Below, piece after piece: positions 50,951 to 59,196 of a stretch of 64,000 nucleotides of DNA. Origin of the DNA: Gordonia neofelifaecis NRRL B-59395 (GTDB lineage Bacteria; Actinomycetota; Actinomycetes; Mycobacteriales; Mycobacteriaceae). Made by a program: the position numbers and the translations under genes. The DNA is taken from assembly GCF_000192435.1 (NCBI RefSeq), contig NZ_AEUD01000001.1, positions 395,823 through 459,822 of the forward strand, given 5' to 3'. The notes under the pieces were generated by a model. That model did no database searches. It was given only the letters and a program-made list of their open reading frames with translations, and was not told where the DNA came from. Positions within the stretch are counted from its first letter, which is position 1. Every line of letters starts with the position of its first letter.

Positions 50951-51614
50951 CGTTCGACTCCTTCTTGACGACCTTCTTCACAACGACCTTCTTGACCGGC
51001 TGCGAGGCGGTCGGGACCGGTGCGGGCGTCTCAGCGACCGGCGGCGCGATCGGTGCCGGTGCGACCGGAGCCTGGACCACCGGCTGCGCCGTGGCGGCCG
51101 GAGCGTCGGTGACGACGCCCTTGTCCTTCAGTCCGCGGATCATGTTGGGTACCAACGACGGGAACACCACCAGCGCGCCGATCATCGCCGCGCTGCCCGC
51201 GGCGATGTACAAGTTCGAGAACACTCCGAGCGCCGCCGCGACACCGGCACGCAGTACGAGGAATGCCACCGCGTACGCCGCGGCGATCAACGCCATGACC
51301 GGCATCGACGCCTTGGCCATCCACGCCGTGTACTCGCCGGCGATCTGCGTGACGACCCCCTTGGTGGCCGCGAAGTCGTCGGTGTCGCCGCCGCTCTTCG
51401 GGATCGCGATGCGGCCGCGGGCGTACGACAACTTGATCATCATCACGATCATCATCGACAGGCCCGACGCCGCCATTTCGGCGTTCGGTCCCTGCGCCAC
51501 CGTCCACGCAATCGCACCGGCGCCGCCGAACAGCAGCAACGTCGCAGCGATGCGCAGCACCTCGGTCGTGCCCGTTTGAATGTGTACGTTCACAGGCTGT
51601 TGGGGATTCGTCAT
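50943..51614 (-). CDS. multi-pass membrane protein with basic C-terminal tail
   Basis: 223 residues, about four hydrophobic helices between residues 15 and 155. A long proline/alanine/valine linker leads to a lysine-rich terminus (KKVVVKKVVKKE). The layout recalls small inner-membrane transfer proteins, but I recognise no family. The start overlaps nothing and sits 1 bp after the upstream stop, so it is cotranscribed. Confidence 0.6.
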   Translation of the reverse strand: MTNPQQPVNVHIQTGTTEVLRIAATLLLFGGAGAIAWTVAQGPNAEMAASGLSMMIVMMIKLSYARGRIAIPKSGGDTDDFAATKGVVTQIAGEYTAWMAKASMPVMALIAAAYAVAFLVLRAGVAAALGVFSNLYIAAGSAAMIGALVVFPSLVPNMIRGLKDKGVVTDAPAATAQPVVQAPVAPAPIAPPVAETPAPVPTASQPVKKVVVKKVVKKESNDA

Positions 51615-51615
51615 G

Positions 51616-51795
51616 TCACTTCTCCTTCTTGTTGTTGGTGGTGACCGCCGGGATGGCGATCGCGGCGATGAGGGCTGCGGTGGCGACGCCGCCGGCGATC
51701 CGCCACGGACCGCCGAGGGTGATGCCGAGGGCGATGACCGCGATACCGGCCAACAGGCCGATAGCGATCGCCGCGCCGAGCGCCGGGCCGGTCAT
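51616..51795 (-). CDS. 59-residue two-helix membrane protein
   Basis: ATG at 51795, overlapping the upstream stop in an ATGA. Two hydrophobic helices: ALGAAIAIGLLAGIAVIALG and IAGGVATAALIAAIAIPAV, ending NNKKEK. Small paired-helix proteins occur in transfer operons (VirB2/VirB3- or holin-like), but similarity cannot be claimed. Coupled to its neighbours on both sides. Confidence 0.6.
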   Translation of the reverse strand: MTGPALGAAIAIGLLAGIAVIALGITLGGPWRIAGGVATAALIAAIAIPAVTTNNKKEK

Positions 51796-52634
51796 GCCGG
51801 GTCCTCGTCGTCGATACGCTTCTCGAAGTTGTCGAAGTCCACGTCGCCGAGATCAGGCGCATCCGGCCCTGACCCAGCGAGTGCCGGGTTCCGCGCCGGG
51901 AGCTGGCCGCCGCCTGCCGGCTCCGGCTCGGGAGCGGTGGGCTCGGGAACCTCGGCGGCCATCGGCTCGGCGCTCGTCGACGCCTGTCCGCGGTAGGGGT
52001 TCAACGCTGCGGCCTTGTTCTTGTCCACGACCACGCGCCAGCTGCCGTCCTTGTTCTGCTTCGGCGGCTCGATGACGCCCCTCTGCACGCCCGCCCAGCC
52101 CCAGACGCGGATCTGCCAGGCGATGACCACGAACGCCACGGCCAGCTGCCAGAGCATCCACGCCCACCAGGGGCCGAGGCGGGAGAACAGGCTGACGGGG
52201 AAATGGCGGTCCAGGTGCAGGCCGATTCCCGTCGGCACGTCGAGCAAGACCAGCGCCGTCATCAGGAGCACTGCGGCGAGCGCCCACGGCCACAGCCAGA
52301 GCCGACCGATCCGCGTCGAGATCCGAAGGAGCACCACGCGGTACGCACCGACTCCGAGCGCGACGCCCGCGCCGATGCAGTAGGCGCCGACAGCTGCGGC
52401 CACCACGACCAGGGACTCCTGGAACATCCCGAGCTTCTCGCTGCGCAGCGTCCGGCGCCACAGGGGCGAGGGGATCTCGTCCTGCGCCGCGCTCACGCCG
52501 ACGCCGGTGCCAGCCCGCTCGCGCTGCCGGTCGGCGCGGTTCAGGATGCCCGAGCGGCGCCGTGCCGAGGCCGCTTCGGGATCACTGTGCGCGTTGATCC
52601 ATGCGGCCCGCTCAGTCGCCCACGGATGAATCAT
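51792..52634 (-). CDS. membrane protein of the transfer-like operon
   Basis: 280 residues from the ATG at 52634, with GGAGA upstream; this start overlaps the stop of the 64-residue gene. About 70 cytoplasmic residues, three hydrophobic segments (SLVVVAAAVGAYCIGAGVAL; LWLWPWALAAVLLMTALVLL; WWAWMLWQLAVAFVVIAW), then a cytoplasmic acidic/proline tail with DNFEKRIDDEDPA at the end. Not recognised. Possibly the scaffold that meets the coupling protein encoded divergently. Confidence 0.6.
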   Translation of the reverse strand: MIHPWATERAAWINAHSDPEAASARRRSGILNRADRQRERAGTGVGVSAAQDEIPSPLWRRTLRSEKLGMFQESLVVVAAAVGAYCIGAGVALGVGAYRVVLLRISTRIGRLWLWPWALAAVLLMTALVLLDVPTGIGLHLDRHFPVSLFSRLGPWWAWMLWQLAVAFVVIAWQIRVWGWAGVQRGVIEPPKQNKDGSWRVVVDKNKAAALNPYRGQASTSAEPMAAEVPEPTAPEPEPAGGGQLPARNPALAGSGPDAPDLGDVDFDNFEKRIDDEDPA

Positions 52635-52825
52635 CGGGTCTCCAAGCACTCGTCGAGCTGCACGGCCGACGTCGCCGGCAAACACGCGTCCACGGCATCG
52701 CGGTCGACGCCGTCACCGCTGCATCCACCGCCGACGGCCAGGCCCACGCCGAAGATCGCGGCGACCACCGCACCTTTGGCCACGGCACGGGGACTGATGC
52801 GCCGGCCGGCCTTCTCCTTACTCAC
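52631..52825 (-). CDS. small membrane-anchored or lipoprotein-like protein
   Basis: 64 residues from the GTG at 52825 with AGGAG upstream. Basic N-terminus (KEKAGRRISPRAVAKG), one hydrophobic helix ending GLAVGGGCSGDG, then three cysteines in total. The helix plus Cys resembles a lipobox, but the spacing is not ideal. First gene of the leftward membrane operon, next to the divergent operator. Confidence 0.5.
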   Translation of the reverse strand: MSKEKAGRRISPRAVAKGAVVAAIFGVGLAVGGGCSGDGVDRDAVDACLPATSAVQLDECLETR

Positions 52826-52869
52826 GCCTGCTCCTCTCACTTGTCGCCGCTGTCCATGCGACTCTAGGT

Positions 52870-52897
52870 ATAGTTATACAGTACATCGCATAACTAT
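52870..52897. promoter_or_regulatory. AT-rich inverted repeat in the divergent promoter region
   Basis: ATAGTTAT (52870-52877) and ATAACTAT (52890-52897) are exact inverses 12 bp apart, in an AT-rich island between the leftward membrane operon and the rightward coupling-protein operon. The arms contain TATAGT- and TATACA-like -10 hexamers. Probably a shared operator. Confidence 0.6.
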
Positions 52898-52946
52898 GCT
52901 TCACCAGGGAAAGGCCCAGGTGAGCACGAGAAGAGAGAGGTGCAGC

Positions 52947-53207
52947 ATGGCCGCATCCGACAACCTGAGTGAGCATCAGCAGGTCCCGCTGACCGCCGGC
53001 GAGCGACGAGTGCTCCGCCGGGAGGCCGCCGACCGCGACGTCACGCCGGGGATCTTCAGCCGCGCGCTGGTCCTCGACGGCCTGGAGCGGCTCGACGAGC
53101 CCGACCTCGATGCCCGCATCGAACGCGAGCGCGACGACAGCGCTGCCCGCTCCCGCGCGTCGGCCACCACGGCAGCGCGCCGTCGGTGGGGAAAGGTCGG
53201 GAAATGA
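52947..53207 (+). CDS. small ribbon-helix-helix-like protein upstream of the coupling protein
   Basis: 86 residues from the ATG at 52947 (AGAGAGG upstream). QVPLTAGERRVLRREAADRD is followed by helix FSRALVLDGLERL, resembling an RHH DNA-binding fold, then a charged C-terminal tail. The stop overlaps the coupling-protein start by 4 bp. Likely the regulator of the divergent region or a relaxosome accessory. Fold assignment is tentative. Confidence 0.55.
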   Translation: MAASDNLSEHQQVPLTAGERRVLRREAADRDVTPGIFSRALVLDGLERLDEPDLDARIERERDDSAARSRASATTAARRRWGKVGK

Positions 53208-54703
53208 GCATCTTCAAGCGCGAGAAGAGCGGTGAGCCGACAGCGCCGAGCACTTCGCTGCCGGACACCCCGTACGCCGGCTTCATCCGCGTCGAGCCCG
53301 CTCCCGACGGCCACCGGTACCCGATTCAGCACGACGAGAGGAATGAAGGCAAGACTCACGGAGACCTCGCAGCGACCGCCTACCACCTGCTCATATCGGG
53401 CGAAACGGGCGGCGGCAAGACCCGGACCTGCCTTGTTCCTTCGCTGATCTCGTGGGGACCGCGGCCCGCCGTGGCCATGAGCAGCAAGGGTGACTTCGCT
53501 GAACTCACGATCCGCCGACGCGCCGCCAACGGCCCGGTCTTCCTCATGGACCTGAGCGGCGAAGTGCGCGAGTCGGAGCTGAAGGGCGTCGAGGTCACCA
53601 GGGTCTCCTGCGATCCGTGCGCCAACCTGACCAGTGACAACGAGGCCCTTGACCTCGCCGACCTCCTCATGGAGACAGGTGCCATCGGTGCCGGTGACAC
53701 CGGCGGGGGAGGCGGTGACGCAGCGTTCTGGAAGGCACTGGCTCGCCGGCGCCTGGCGTGCTTTCTCCTGGCCGCCGGGTGGCGGCCGGACCGCACACGT
53801 CCCGGTCAGCGCGTCTGGGGTGGTGGGGTCCAATGGGCGCTCAACGCCTGCGAGACCGTCGGAGACGCTGCGGCCGAGTCGACCGGCGGCACCGGAGTCA
53901 CCCGCGAAGGACTCGATGAGGACGCCGTCGCGGCCAGTGCCGACGACGACCTGGAGGCCCCGAACTGGCGGAGCGCCTACCTGCGCTGCCTGGCGCTGGG
54001 ATCGACGCACGCGCCAAGCCTGCTGGCCGCGCGCGCGATGGACGAGAAGCAGCGCGATTCGATCGGCATCAACTGTCAGGTGGCATTGTCGGCCTGGGCC
54101 GACACGAACGTGGCCAACGGCGACGCGCCGTTCGTGCCGGCCATGATGACCGAGGCCGGCGCGACGCTGTTCATCGTCTCGCCGAGCACCGGTGCCGGCG
54201 CGACGCCGGCGGCCCTGACCTTGGTCCAGATCGTGAACTACTGGAGGAAACGAGTGGGCCGGCTCGATCCCATCTTGTTCGTCCTCGACGAGATCACCAA
54301 CGGCTCGCCCATCCCGGCCAAGCGGTTCCTCGGCTGGATCGGTGAGGGGCGCTCACTGGGCATCCGCGTCGTCGGGGCCGTGCAGAGCACATCGCAGTTC
54401 GAGCTCATCTGGAGCCAGGCCGCGGTCAAGGTGCTGCGCACGATCTTCCCGGCCTTCCTAGTCCTGCCGGGCGCGAACGAGGACGAATTGATGGAGCGAG
54501 CGGCGAAGTACGCCAAGCCTGACGAGCGCGGTACCGCCAACGTCGGTGCCGACGGACGGGCCTCACACGGCCGCGACCGGATCCGGTCCGTCGAGCCCGC
54601 GGACTTGATCCCGCGACGCACCGGCGAAGCCCGGCTGCTCCTGCGCGGGCTGCAAGGCGTGGCCGTGGACCTGCCGGACATGAGCACCCTGGACATGGCC
54701 TGA
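53204..54703 (+). CDS. type IV coupling protein (VirD4/TraG-like ATPase)
   Basis: 499 residues from the ATG at 53204. Walker A GETGGGKT at 66-73, Walker B ILFVLDEI, and the TraM-recognition-type C-terminal region (FLGWIGEGRSLGIRVVGAVQSTSQFELIW). No N-terminal transmembrane helices are encoded, unlike VirD4, so membrane contact may come from the divergent operon. It would dock the relaxase-DNA complex and pump DNA. Shorter than most T4CPs. Followed by a strong terminator. Confidence 0.88.
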   Translation: MSIFKREKSGEPTAPSTSLPDTPYAGFIRVEPAPDGHRYPIQHDERNEGKTHGDLAATAYHLLISGETGGGKTRTCLVPSLISWGPRPAVAMSSKGDFAELTIRRRAANGPVFLMDLSGEVRESELKGVEVTRVSCDPCANLTSDNEALDLADLLMETGAIGAGDTGGGGGDAAFWKALARRRLACFLLAAGWRPDRTRPGQRVWGGGVQWALNACETVGDAAAESTGGTGVTREGLDEDAVAASADDDLEAPNWRSAYLRCLALGSTHAPSLLAARAMDEKQRDSIGINCQVALSAWADTNVANGDAPFVPAMMTEAGATLFIVSPSTGAGATPAALTLVQIVNYWRKRVGRLDPILFVLDEITNGSPIPAKRFLGWIGEGRSLGIRVVGAVQSTSQFELIWSQAAVKVLRTIFPAFLVLPGANEDELMERAAKYAKPDERGTANVGADGRASHGRDRIRSVEPADLIPRRTGEARLLLRGLQGVAVDLPDMSTLDMA

Positions 54704-54714
54704 CCCACCGACGA

Positions 54715-54750
54715 GAAGACCCCGTCAGCCGCGGCTGACGGGGTCTTCTT
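54715..54750. terminator. terminator between convergent transfer operons
   Basis: GAAGACCCCGTCAGCC (54715-54730) pairs with GGCTGACGGGGTCTTC (54733-54748), a 16-bp stem with a 2-nt loop. It serves the coupling-protein gene and the leftward relaxase operon. Confidence 0.85.
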
Positions 54751-54761
54751 GCATTCGCAGG

Positions 54762-55166
54762 TCACATCGACTGCGCGACTGTCTTCCGGGCCTGCTGCTG
54801 CGACAGGGTCTTGGCCTTACTGGCCTTGTCCCACGCGCCCTTGCCCTCGGCGACGCGCTGGCGCACCGCGGCCGGCTCCTGCGAGGGCGTCCGCGCACGC
54901 TCGCGCGCGACATTCTCCCGCGCCGCCGCGGCCTTGCGCGTCTCGGCCGCGAGCTGTTCGCGGCGCTGCGCCTGTTCCTGACGAGCCGCCCGCTGGCGCT
55001 GGATGCGTTCACGGGCCGCTCTGTACTCGGCGGTGCCTTTGGCGCCCTGGCCGTACTTCTTGGCCACGGCTTCGTCGCCGCCCTCGTTGATCAACCGCTG
55101 GATGTCCGCGGCCTTGTCCTCGTCGATGCGCTCCCGCGCGCGCTCGGCCTCGGTCTTACTCGCCAT
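54762..55166 (-). CDS. highly charged helical protein of the relaxase operon
   Basis: 134 residues from the ATG at 55166, which overlaps the upstream gene by 11 bp. Nearly all alanine, arginine, glutamate, glutamine and lysine (EYRAARERIQRQRAARQEQA), a probable continuous coiled coil. Not recognised. Last gene of the MobC-relaxase operon; perhaps a relaxosome or DNA-binding accessory. Confidence 0.6.
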   Translation of the reverse strand: MASKTEAERARERIDEDKAADIQRLINEGGDEAVAKKYGQGAKGTAEYRAARERIQRQRAARQEQAQRREQLAAETRKAAAARENVARERARTPSQEPAAVRQRVAEGKGAWDKASKAKTLSQQQARKTVAQSM

Positions 55167-55422
55167 TTTCCTGGTCCTCCTTGATCCACTTCGCGATCCC
55201 CGCGCGGTGATCTGCGGCGCCTTGTCGCAAGATCTTCGCTTCCTCGGTGTATCTGTCCGCCTCGGCGATCGCATTCACGAACGCGAACGAGCCGCCGCCG
55301 TAACGGCGAGCCGCGTTCTCGTAGTTATCCTTGGCGAAACCCTCGATCAATTCCGCCTCGGCTTCCCACTCGGCCGCTTGATCCAAGAACTTCTGATACT
55401 CGGGTTTGATCTTCACTTCCAT
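55156..55422 (-). CDS. small helical hypothetical protein of the relaxase operon
   Basis: 88 residues from an ATG at 55422. GAGGAGG lies only 2 nt upstream, so a GTG at 55416 with 8-nt spacing is a good alternative start. Charged alpha-helical sequence (KFLDQAAEWEAEAELIEGFA). No motif. It sits 15 bp after the relaxase stop and before the coiled-coil gene. Confidence 0.6.
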   Translation of the reverse strand: MEVKIKPEYQKFLDQAAEWEAEAELIEGFAKDNYENAARRYGGGSFAFVNAIAEADRYTEEAKILRQGAADHRAGIAKWIKEDQENGE

Positions 55423-55440
55423 CACCTCCTCTCGGCGGCC

Positions 55441-57471
55441 TTATTCACCGATGTACTTCCTCTTGCTCTGACTCTGACTCTGTCCCTGACTGCTGGCGGT
55501 GCTCCAGGCGTCCTTTCCTTGGCTCTGCGTTTGCGCCTCACGTTCGCGCGACTGACCAACGGTCTCGTCCTCCTGCCCCTTGCCCTCCTCCTTGATCCGG
55601 TTGTAGCGCTCTCGGGCGCGCTTCTCGATTTCTTGGTGCGCCGAAGTCCAGACGGTCTTTCCGTCAGCGTCTTCCATCGCCCGCCCGTCGGCCCCCAGCA
55701 CCGGCGTTCTGACCTCGTACTCGGCTTCGAGTCGCGCGCGCTTCATCTCATCGACCCAATGCTCGTCGTCGTATTCAGGAATGGCTTCGAGACGCCGTCT
55801 CGCGTCGGCCCGATCGGCGGCGGCAGCATCACGGTCGTCGCGCATCGCGTCCTCGATCTCGGAACGGATCTCGGCGCGCAGTGCGGGCTCGGTCTCGGTC
55901 TCCCATTTCGCCGCGGCAGCTTCGCGGTCGGCCAGGCGGCGGGTCTTGAGGTCGTACACCTCCTTCTCCGCGCGGCGCCCCTCAGTACGGCCCTGGGTGT
56001 AGCCCGCGTCGTAGCCGGCCTTGCGACCGTCTTCGACCGCGGTCTCGGCCGCTCGCTTCAGATCCTCGACTTCTGCGAGTCCTGCTGCGCGGTCGGCCTC
56101 GGCAGCCTGCAGGGCTGCATCGGCCCGAGCACGCAGGACTGCCGCCTCGTTCATCGCCGTCTCGGCCTCGCCCAGGCGCCCGTCTGCCACCGCCTGCGCA
56201 GCCTCGATCTCGGCCACCCGCTGCGCCAGCGCGGCGTCGACGTCGAACACGGCCTGCCCGTCGCCGGCATCGACCACGGCGAGCACGCCGTCGTCCTGGC
56301 GGAGCAGTGCGACACCCTCGACCGGCTCGCCGGTCACCAGCGCCTGCTCGGCCCGGGCCTCGTAGGTGCCGCCGGTGGCACGGACCTTCGCCTCGTACTC
56401 GGCGAGCGCCTCAGCGTTCTCCCAGGGCGGCTTGCCGTCTGCGGTCTGGTACTGCGGCCGGGGCCGATCCGGTGCCACCGTGTTCGACGGCACCACAAGC
56501 ACCTGCTCGGGGATCTCCAGCGCTTCGCCGCGGGCCAGTGCAGCCGTGTTCTGCTCGCAGCGCTTCTCGATCTCGGCCCTCGCGAACTCCGGCCCGAGAC
56601 CGGTTTTGCCGCGGGCACGGGCCTTGCGCTCCAGGCCGTCGTCACCGACCCAGGCGTACGAGACGCCGGTACCGCCCGCGCCGCGGGTCTTCACATCGAC
56701 CGCGGCTGCCTGGCAGCGGGTCACGTAATCGGTCCAGTCGGTCGCCTGCGCGGCCGCGGTGCGCAGTTTGAGCCGCACCTCGTCATACGAGGAGTAGCCT
56801 CGCTCGGCCCGCTGGGCGTAATCCTGCTTGGCCGCCGCGCCCTCGTTGAACCGGCGGCAGGCCTCTACGTAGGCGGCATTGTCGTACTGCCACTCGCGCT
56901 GAATCACCGCGTCGGTGACCCGGCGAAGACGAAAAATGTTCTTCAGGTCGCCGTCGATTGCCCGGCCGGCCTTGTAGTGTCGAGTCTTCTCGACGCCCTC
57001 GGCGTCGGTCCACCGCAGCGTGACCTCTTGCTCGGCCACGTTCGCGACCATGATGTGCGAGTGCCACTTACCGTCGACCCACGTGCGCTTCCCGTCGACC
57101 TCCTCCCAGCGGCCGTTGTCGCGCTGGGTGACAATCTTTGCCTGGCGGCCGGGGAAGGCGCGGTTGACCCATTCCCGGGCGAGCTGGTGGGCCAACCAAC
57201 CGTGGAAGTCGTTGCTCGGGTCCAGCTCCTCATGACTGTGCGACAGCACGACGCTGTAGGCGTCGTACTTCAGATCGCCCTGGCCGTACGCCAGCGCGTT
57301 TCGTCGTACATCGCGGACGAACGTCTCCGGGGCGCAGTCTCCGATGCACGACATGTACTCCACACGCGCCGACGGACCGCCTGGGCGGTCCTGATCGTGT
57401 GCCGGGCTGTTGCTGGTGTAGCGGTTGAACCCCGGCAGGTAAGGCAGTGCAGAGATGCCCGTGCTCGTCAC
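55441..57471 (-). CDS. MOBP-type relaxase (mobilisation nuclease)
   Basis: 676 residues. The N-terminal 230 residues form a relaxase domain: LSHSHEELDP (His78, His80) and WHSHIMVANV (His137, His139) supply the metal-binding histidines. The nicking Tyr is probably among those in FNRYTSN or VEYMSC. Residues about 240-640 are long charged helices, and the tail is Ser/Gln repeats (SSQGQSQSQSKRKYIGE). It nicks oriT, becomes covalently bound to the 5' end and is passed to the recipient. The ATG overlaps the MobC-like stop. Confidence 0.85.
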   Translation of the reverse strand: MTSTGISALPYLPGFNRYTSNSPAHDQDRPGGPSARVEYMSCIGDCAPETFVRDVRRNALAYGQGDLKYDAYSVVLSHSHEELDPSNDFHGWLAHQLAREWVNRAFPGRQAKIVTQRDNGRWEEVDGKRTWVDGKWHSHIMVANVAEQEVTLRWTDAEGVEKTRHYKAGRAIDGDLKNIFRLRRVTDAVIQREWQYDNAAYVEACRRFNEGAAAKQDYAQRAERGYSSYDEVRLKLRTAAAQATDWTDYVTRCQAAAVDVKTRGAGGTGVSYAWVGDDGLERKARARGKTGLGPEFARAEIEKRCEQNTAALARGEALEIPEQVLVVPSNTVAPDRPRPQYQTADGKPPWENAEALAEYEAKVRATGGTYEARAEQALVTGEPVEGVALLRQDDGVLAVVDAGDGQAVFDVDAALAQRVAEIEAAQAVADGRLGEAETAMNEAAVLRARADAALQAAEADRAAGLAEVEDLKRAAETAVEDGRKAGYDAGYTQGRTEGRRAEKEVYDLKTRRLADREAAAAKWETETEPALRAEIRSEIEDAMRDDRDAAAADRADARRRLEAIPEYDDEHWVDEMKRARLEAEYEVRTPVLGADGRAMEDADGKTVWTSAHQEIEKRARERYNRIKEEGKGQEDETVGQSREREAQTQSQGKDAWSTASSQGQSQSQSKRKYIGE

Positions 57472-58181
57472 TGGTCCTCACCGCCGACCAGGTTCTCGAC
57501 CGCGGCGCGCAGGCGCTCCAGCGCGGCGCGGTTGCTCTCCAGCTCGCGGCGGGTCGCGGCTAGCTCCTCGGTGATCGCCACCGGGAGCTGCGCGTACTTG
57601 TTCGCAAACCGCACGAGCTGGTTCAGGTTGTTGCCCTGCCTGCTCAACTCCATCTCCTGCGCGCCGACGGCGTCGGCCACCGCACGCAGTTCGGGCTTGA
57701 GCCCCTTGCGGAGCTGTCGGCGCACCAGCACCTCGACGCCGGCGGACTTTCGCTGAACATAAGCATCGACCGCCGTCTGCACCAGATCGGTCAGGCTTCG
57801 CCCCTCGACCTCGGCGCGACGCTCCAGCACGGCCCTGGTGCCCGGCCGCGGCCGGAAACCGATGATCTTCTCCGGGCCAGGCTTCGCCGCCGCCCCGGCG
57901 CGGACCTTGCGCGGCTTGGCCCCGCGGGCGTCGAAGCGTCGGTCGAGCCGCTGCGCGGCCCGGCACCAGCTCGCCACGCGCTTCGCCGAGACGCCGACTG
58001 CCTCGGCTATCGCCTCGTACGTCTGTCCGGCGGCACGCCGCGCAAGCGCGTCGGCCACCCGGATCTGCGACGGCGCCGGGCCTCGGGGGCCCGTCACCGC
58101 CGCAGCCACGTCGGCGGCCAGCACTGCGTAGTCGAGCGGGCTGTCGCCCGCCGACTCCTCCGTGCCGTCCACCGTCGTCAT
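57468..58181 (-). CDS. mobC: MobC-like relaxosome accessory protein
   Basis: 237 residues. The C-terminal GNNLNQLVRFANKYAQLP is the MobC signature. Residues about 45-75 resemble a helix-turn-helix (QTYEAIAEAVGVSAKRVASW) and 105-150 an RHH-like unit (RPGTRAVLERRAEVEGRSLTDLVQTAVDAYV). Such proteins melt oriT and guide the relaxase. It is encoded between the probable oriT and the relaxase gene, which it overlaps by 4 bp. Confidence 0.82.
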   Translation of the reverse strand: MTTVDGTEESAGDSPLDYAVLAADVAAAVTGPRGPAPSQIRVADALARRAAGQTYEAIAEAVGVSAKRVASWCRAAQRLDRRFDARGAKPRKVRAGAAAKPGPEKIIGFRPRPGTRAVLERRAEVEGRSLTDLVQTAVDAYVQRKSAGVEVLVRRQLRKGLKPELRAVADAVGAQEMELSRQGNNLNQLVRFANKYAQLPVAITEELAATRRELESNRAALERLRAAVENLVGGEDQ

Positions 58182-58560
58182 AGTGGTGAGCTTACCAGGT
58201 TCATACGCGAGGAAACCACCACAGCGAGCATCCCCGCCGTTAAACAGTCGGCGCTTCGCGCCTCCTGTTTACCGCCCTCACTTCGTTCGGGTTCGCGGGG
58301 TGCCGTTAGGGGGCTGCGCCCCCTAAGACCCCCAGGGAGACGGCCCTGCGGGCCTTGATCCGCGCTACGCGCGGCAGGGCGATCACCTGCGGTGATGCGC
58401 CAATCGCGGTCCGGCTGCCGGCCTCGGTGCTCGCTCGCTCGCACCCTGCGCCAGCCGTCGATCCCGACCACCGGACTGACCACTCGCTCGCTCGCGGCCA
58501 TCCGGCGGTCGGGGTGCACACGGCGGAGCCAGGCCGGAATGTCCGAGTGCGTCAACCGTT
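58182..58560. other. probable oriT region: dense short palindromes
   Basis: Noncoding, just upstream of mobC. Many small inverted repeats in a row: TAAACAG/CTGTTTA arms (58239-58270), GGGGGC-TGC-GCCCCC (58310-58324), CGCGCTACGCGCG, CACCTGCGGTG and GCTCGCTCGC. An open frame on the minus strand (58178-58555) is judged accidental because it is made of these palindromes. Location between relaxase operon and replication operon is typical of oriT. The nic site cannot be pinned down. Confidence 0.5.
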
Positions 58561-58615
58561 CTTATGCTTCAGAGCGGTCGCCGGACCGCACCGCCGAACC
58601 GGTCCGAATCCGAGA

Positions 58616-58784
58616 CCCTGCTACGCGGGTCTACCTGCGGAAACGAGGGGGTAGCAGGGGGCCCTGCTACGTACCGAAAACGCACGTAGCAGGGGGTACG
58701 AGCAAACGGCCGTTTCCGCTGGTCACAACGGGTGACCCCCTGCTACCACGGGGCGGGGCGTGTGACGCAGCGGTAGCAGGGGGT
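58616..58784. repeat. cluster of GTAGCAGGG repeats in both orientations
   Basis: Core GTAGCAGGG occurs at 58651, 58686 and 58773 on the plus strand, and inverted (CCCTGCTAC) at 58616, 58662 and 58738. The first two plus copies extend to GTAGCAGGGGG. Six sites within 170 bp suggest binding of a Rep, Mob or partition protein next to the probable oriT. Confidence 0.7.
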
Positions 58785-59150
58785 CGCGGCGGGCGTTTTG
58801 AGCCGATTCAGCGGTACCCGCCGCTGGGCGCACTCCTGGTCCGGATACCGCCGCGGCGTGTCAGTCAGGTGGCGCTGTGAGGCCGGCGCCGGGCCGGCCC
58901 GTCGACGGCGGGCATCGGACCCGCGGAATGTTCGCTCGCTCGCGTCCTGGGGAACGCCGAACGGCGCTCGGTGCGTCACCAGGCGTGGCGACCAGGCATG
59001 CGCCCGGCGGCGCTGCGCGCCCCGACCGCCTGCACTTGGTAAGCGCTGTCGCCGGCGTGGGTGCGGAGTCGGCGCCGGGAGCGGGGACCGGCACGAGGCC
59101 TGTCGACCGGCGCAGAGATTGACGCCGGACAAAGCACGGCGATAACGCAA
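58785..59150. other. noncoding stretch without recognised genes
   Basis: 366 bp, GC-rich, with no convincing ORF with a ribosome-binding site on either strand. No extended repeats beyond those just upstream. It may be the leader or promoter region between transfer and replication modules. Confidence 0.4.
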
Positions 59151-59183
59151 CAACCCCCGCCGGCCGGTGGCAGGCGGGGGTTG
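59151..59183 (-). terminator. terminator of the leftward replication operon
   Basis: CAACCCCCGCC (59151-59161) pairs with GGCGGGGGTTG (59173-59183), 14 bp downstream of the last stop. Confidence 0.75.
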
Positions 59184-59196
59184 TCGAGGTCGGTGG

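Noticed and set aside
55003-57756. A 917-residue open frame on the plus strand opposite the relaxase
   Set aside because: It is antisense to the relaxase and mobC genes, which have clear motifs and overlaps; long antisense frames are expected at this GC content.
58178-58555. 125-residue open frame on the minus strand in the oriT region
   Set aside because: Built from short palindromes (ERSEGGKQEAR-type reading), without ribosome-binding site.
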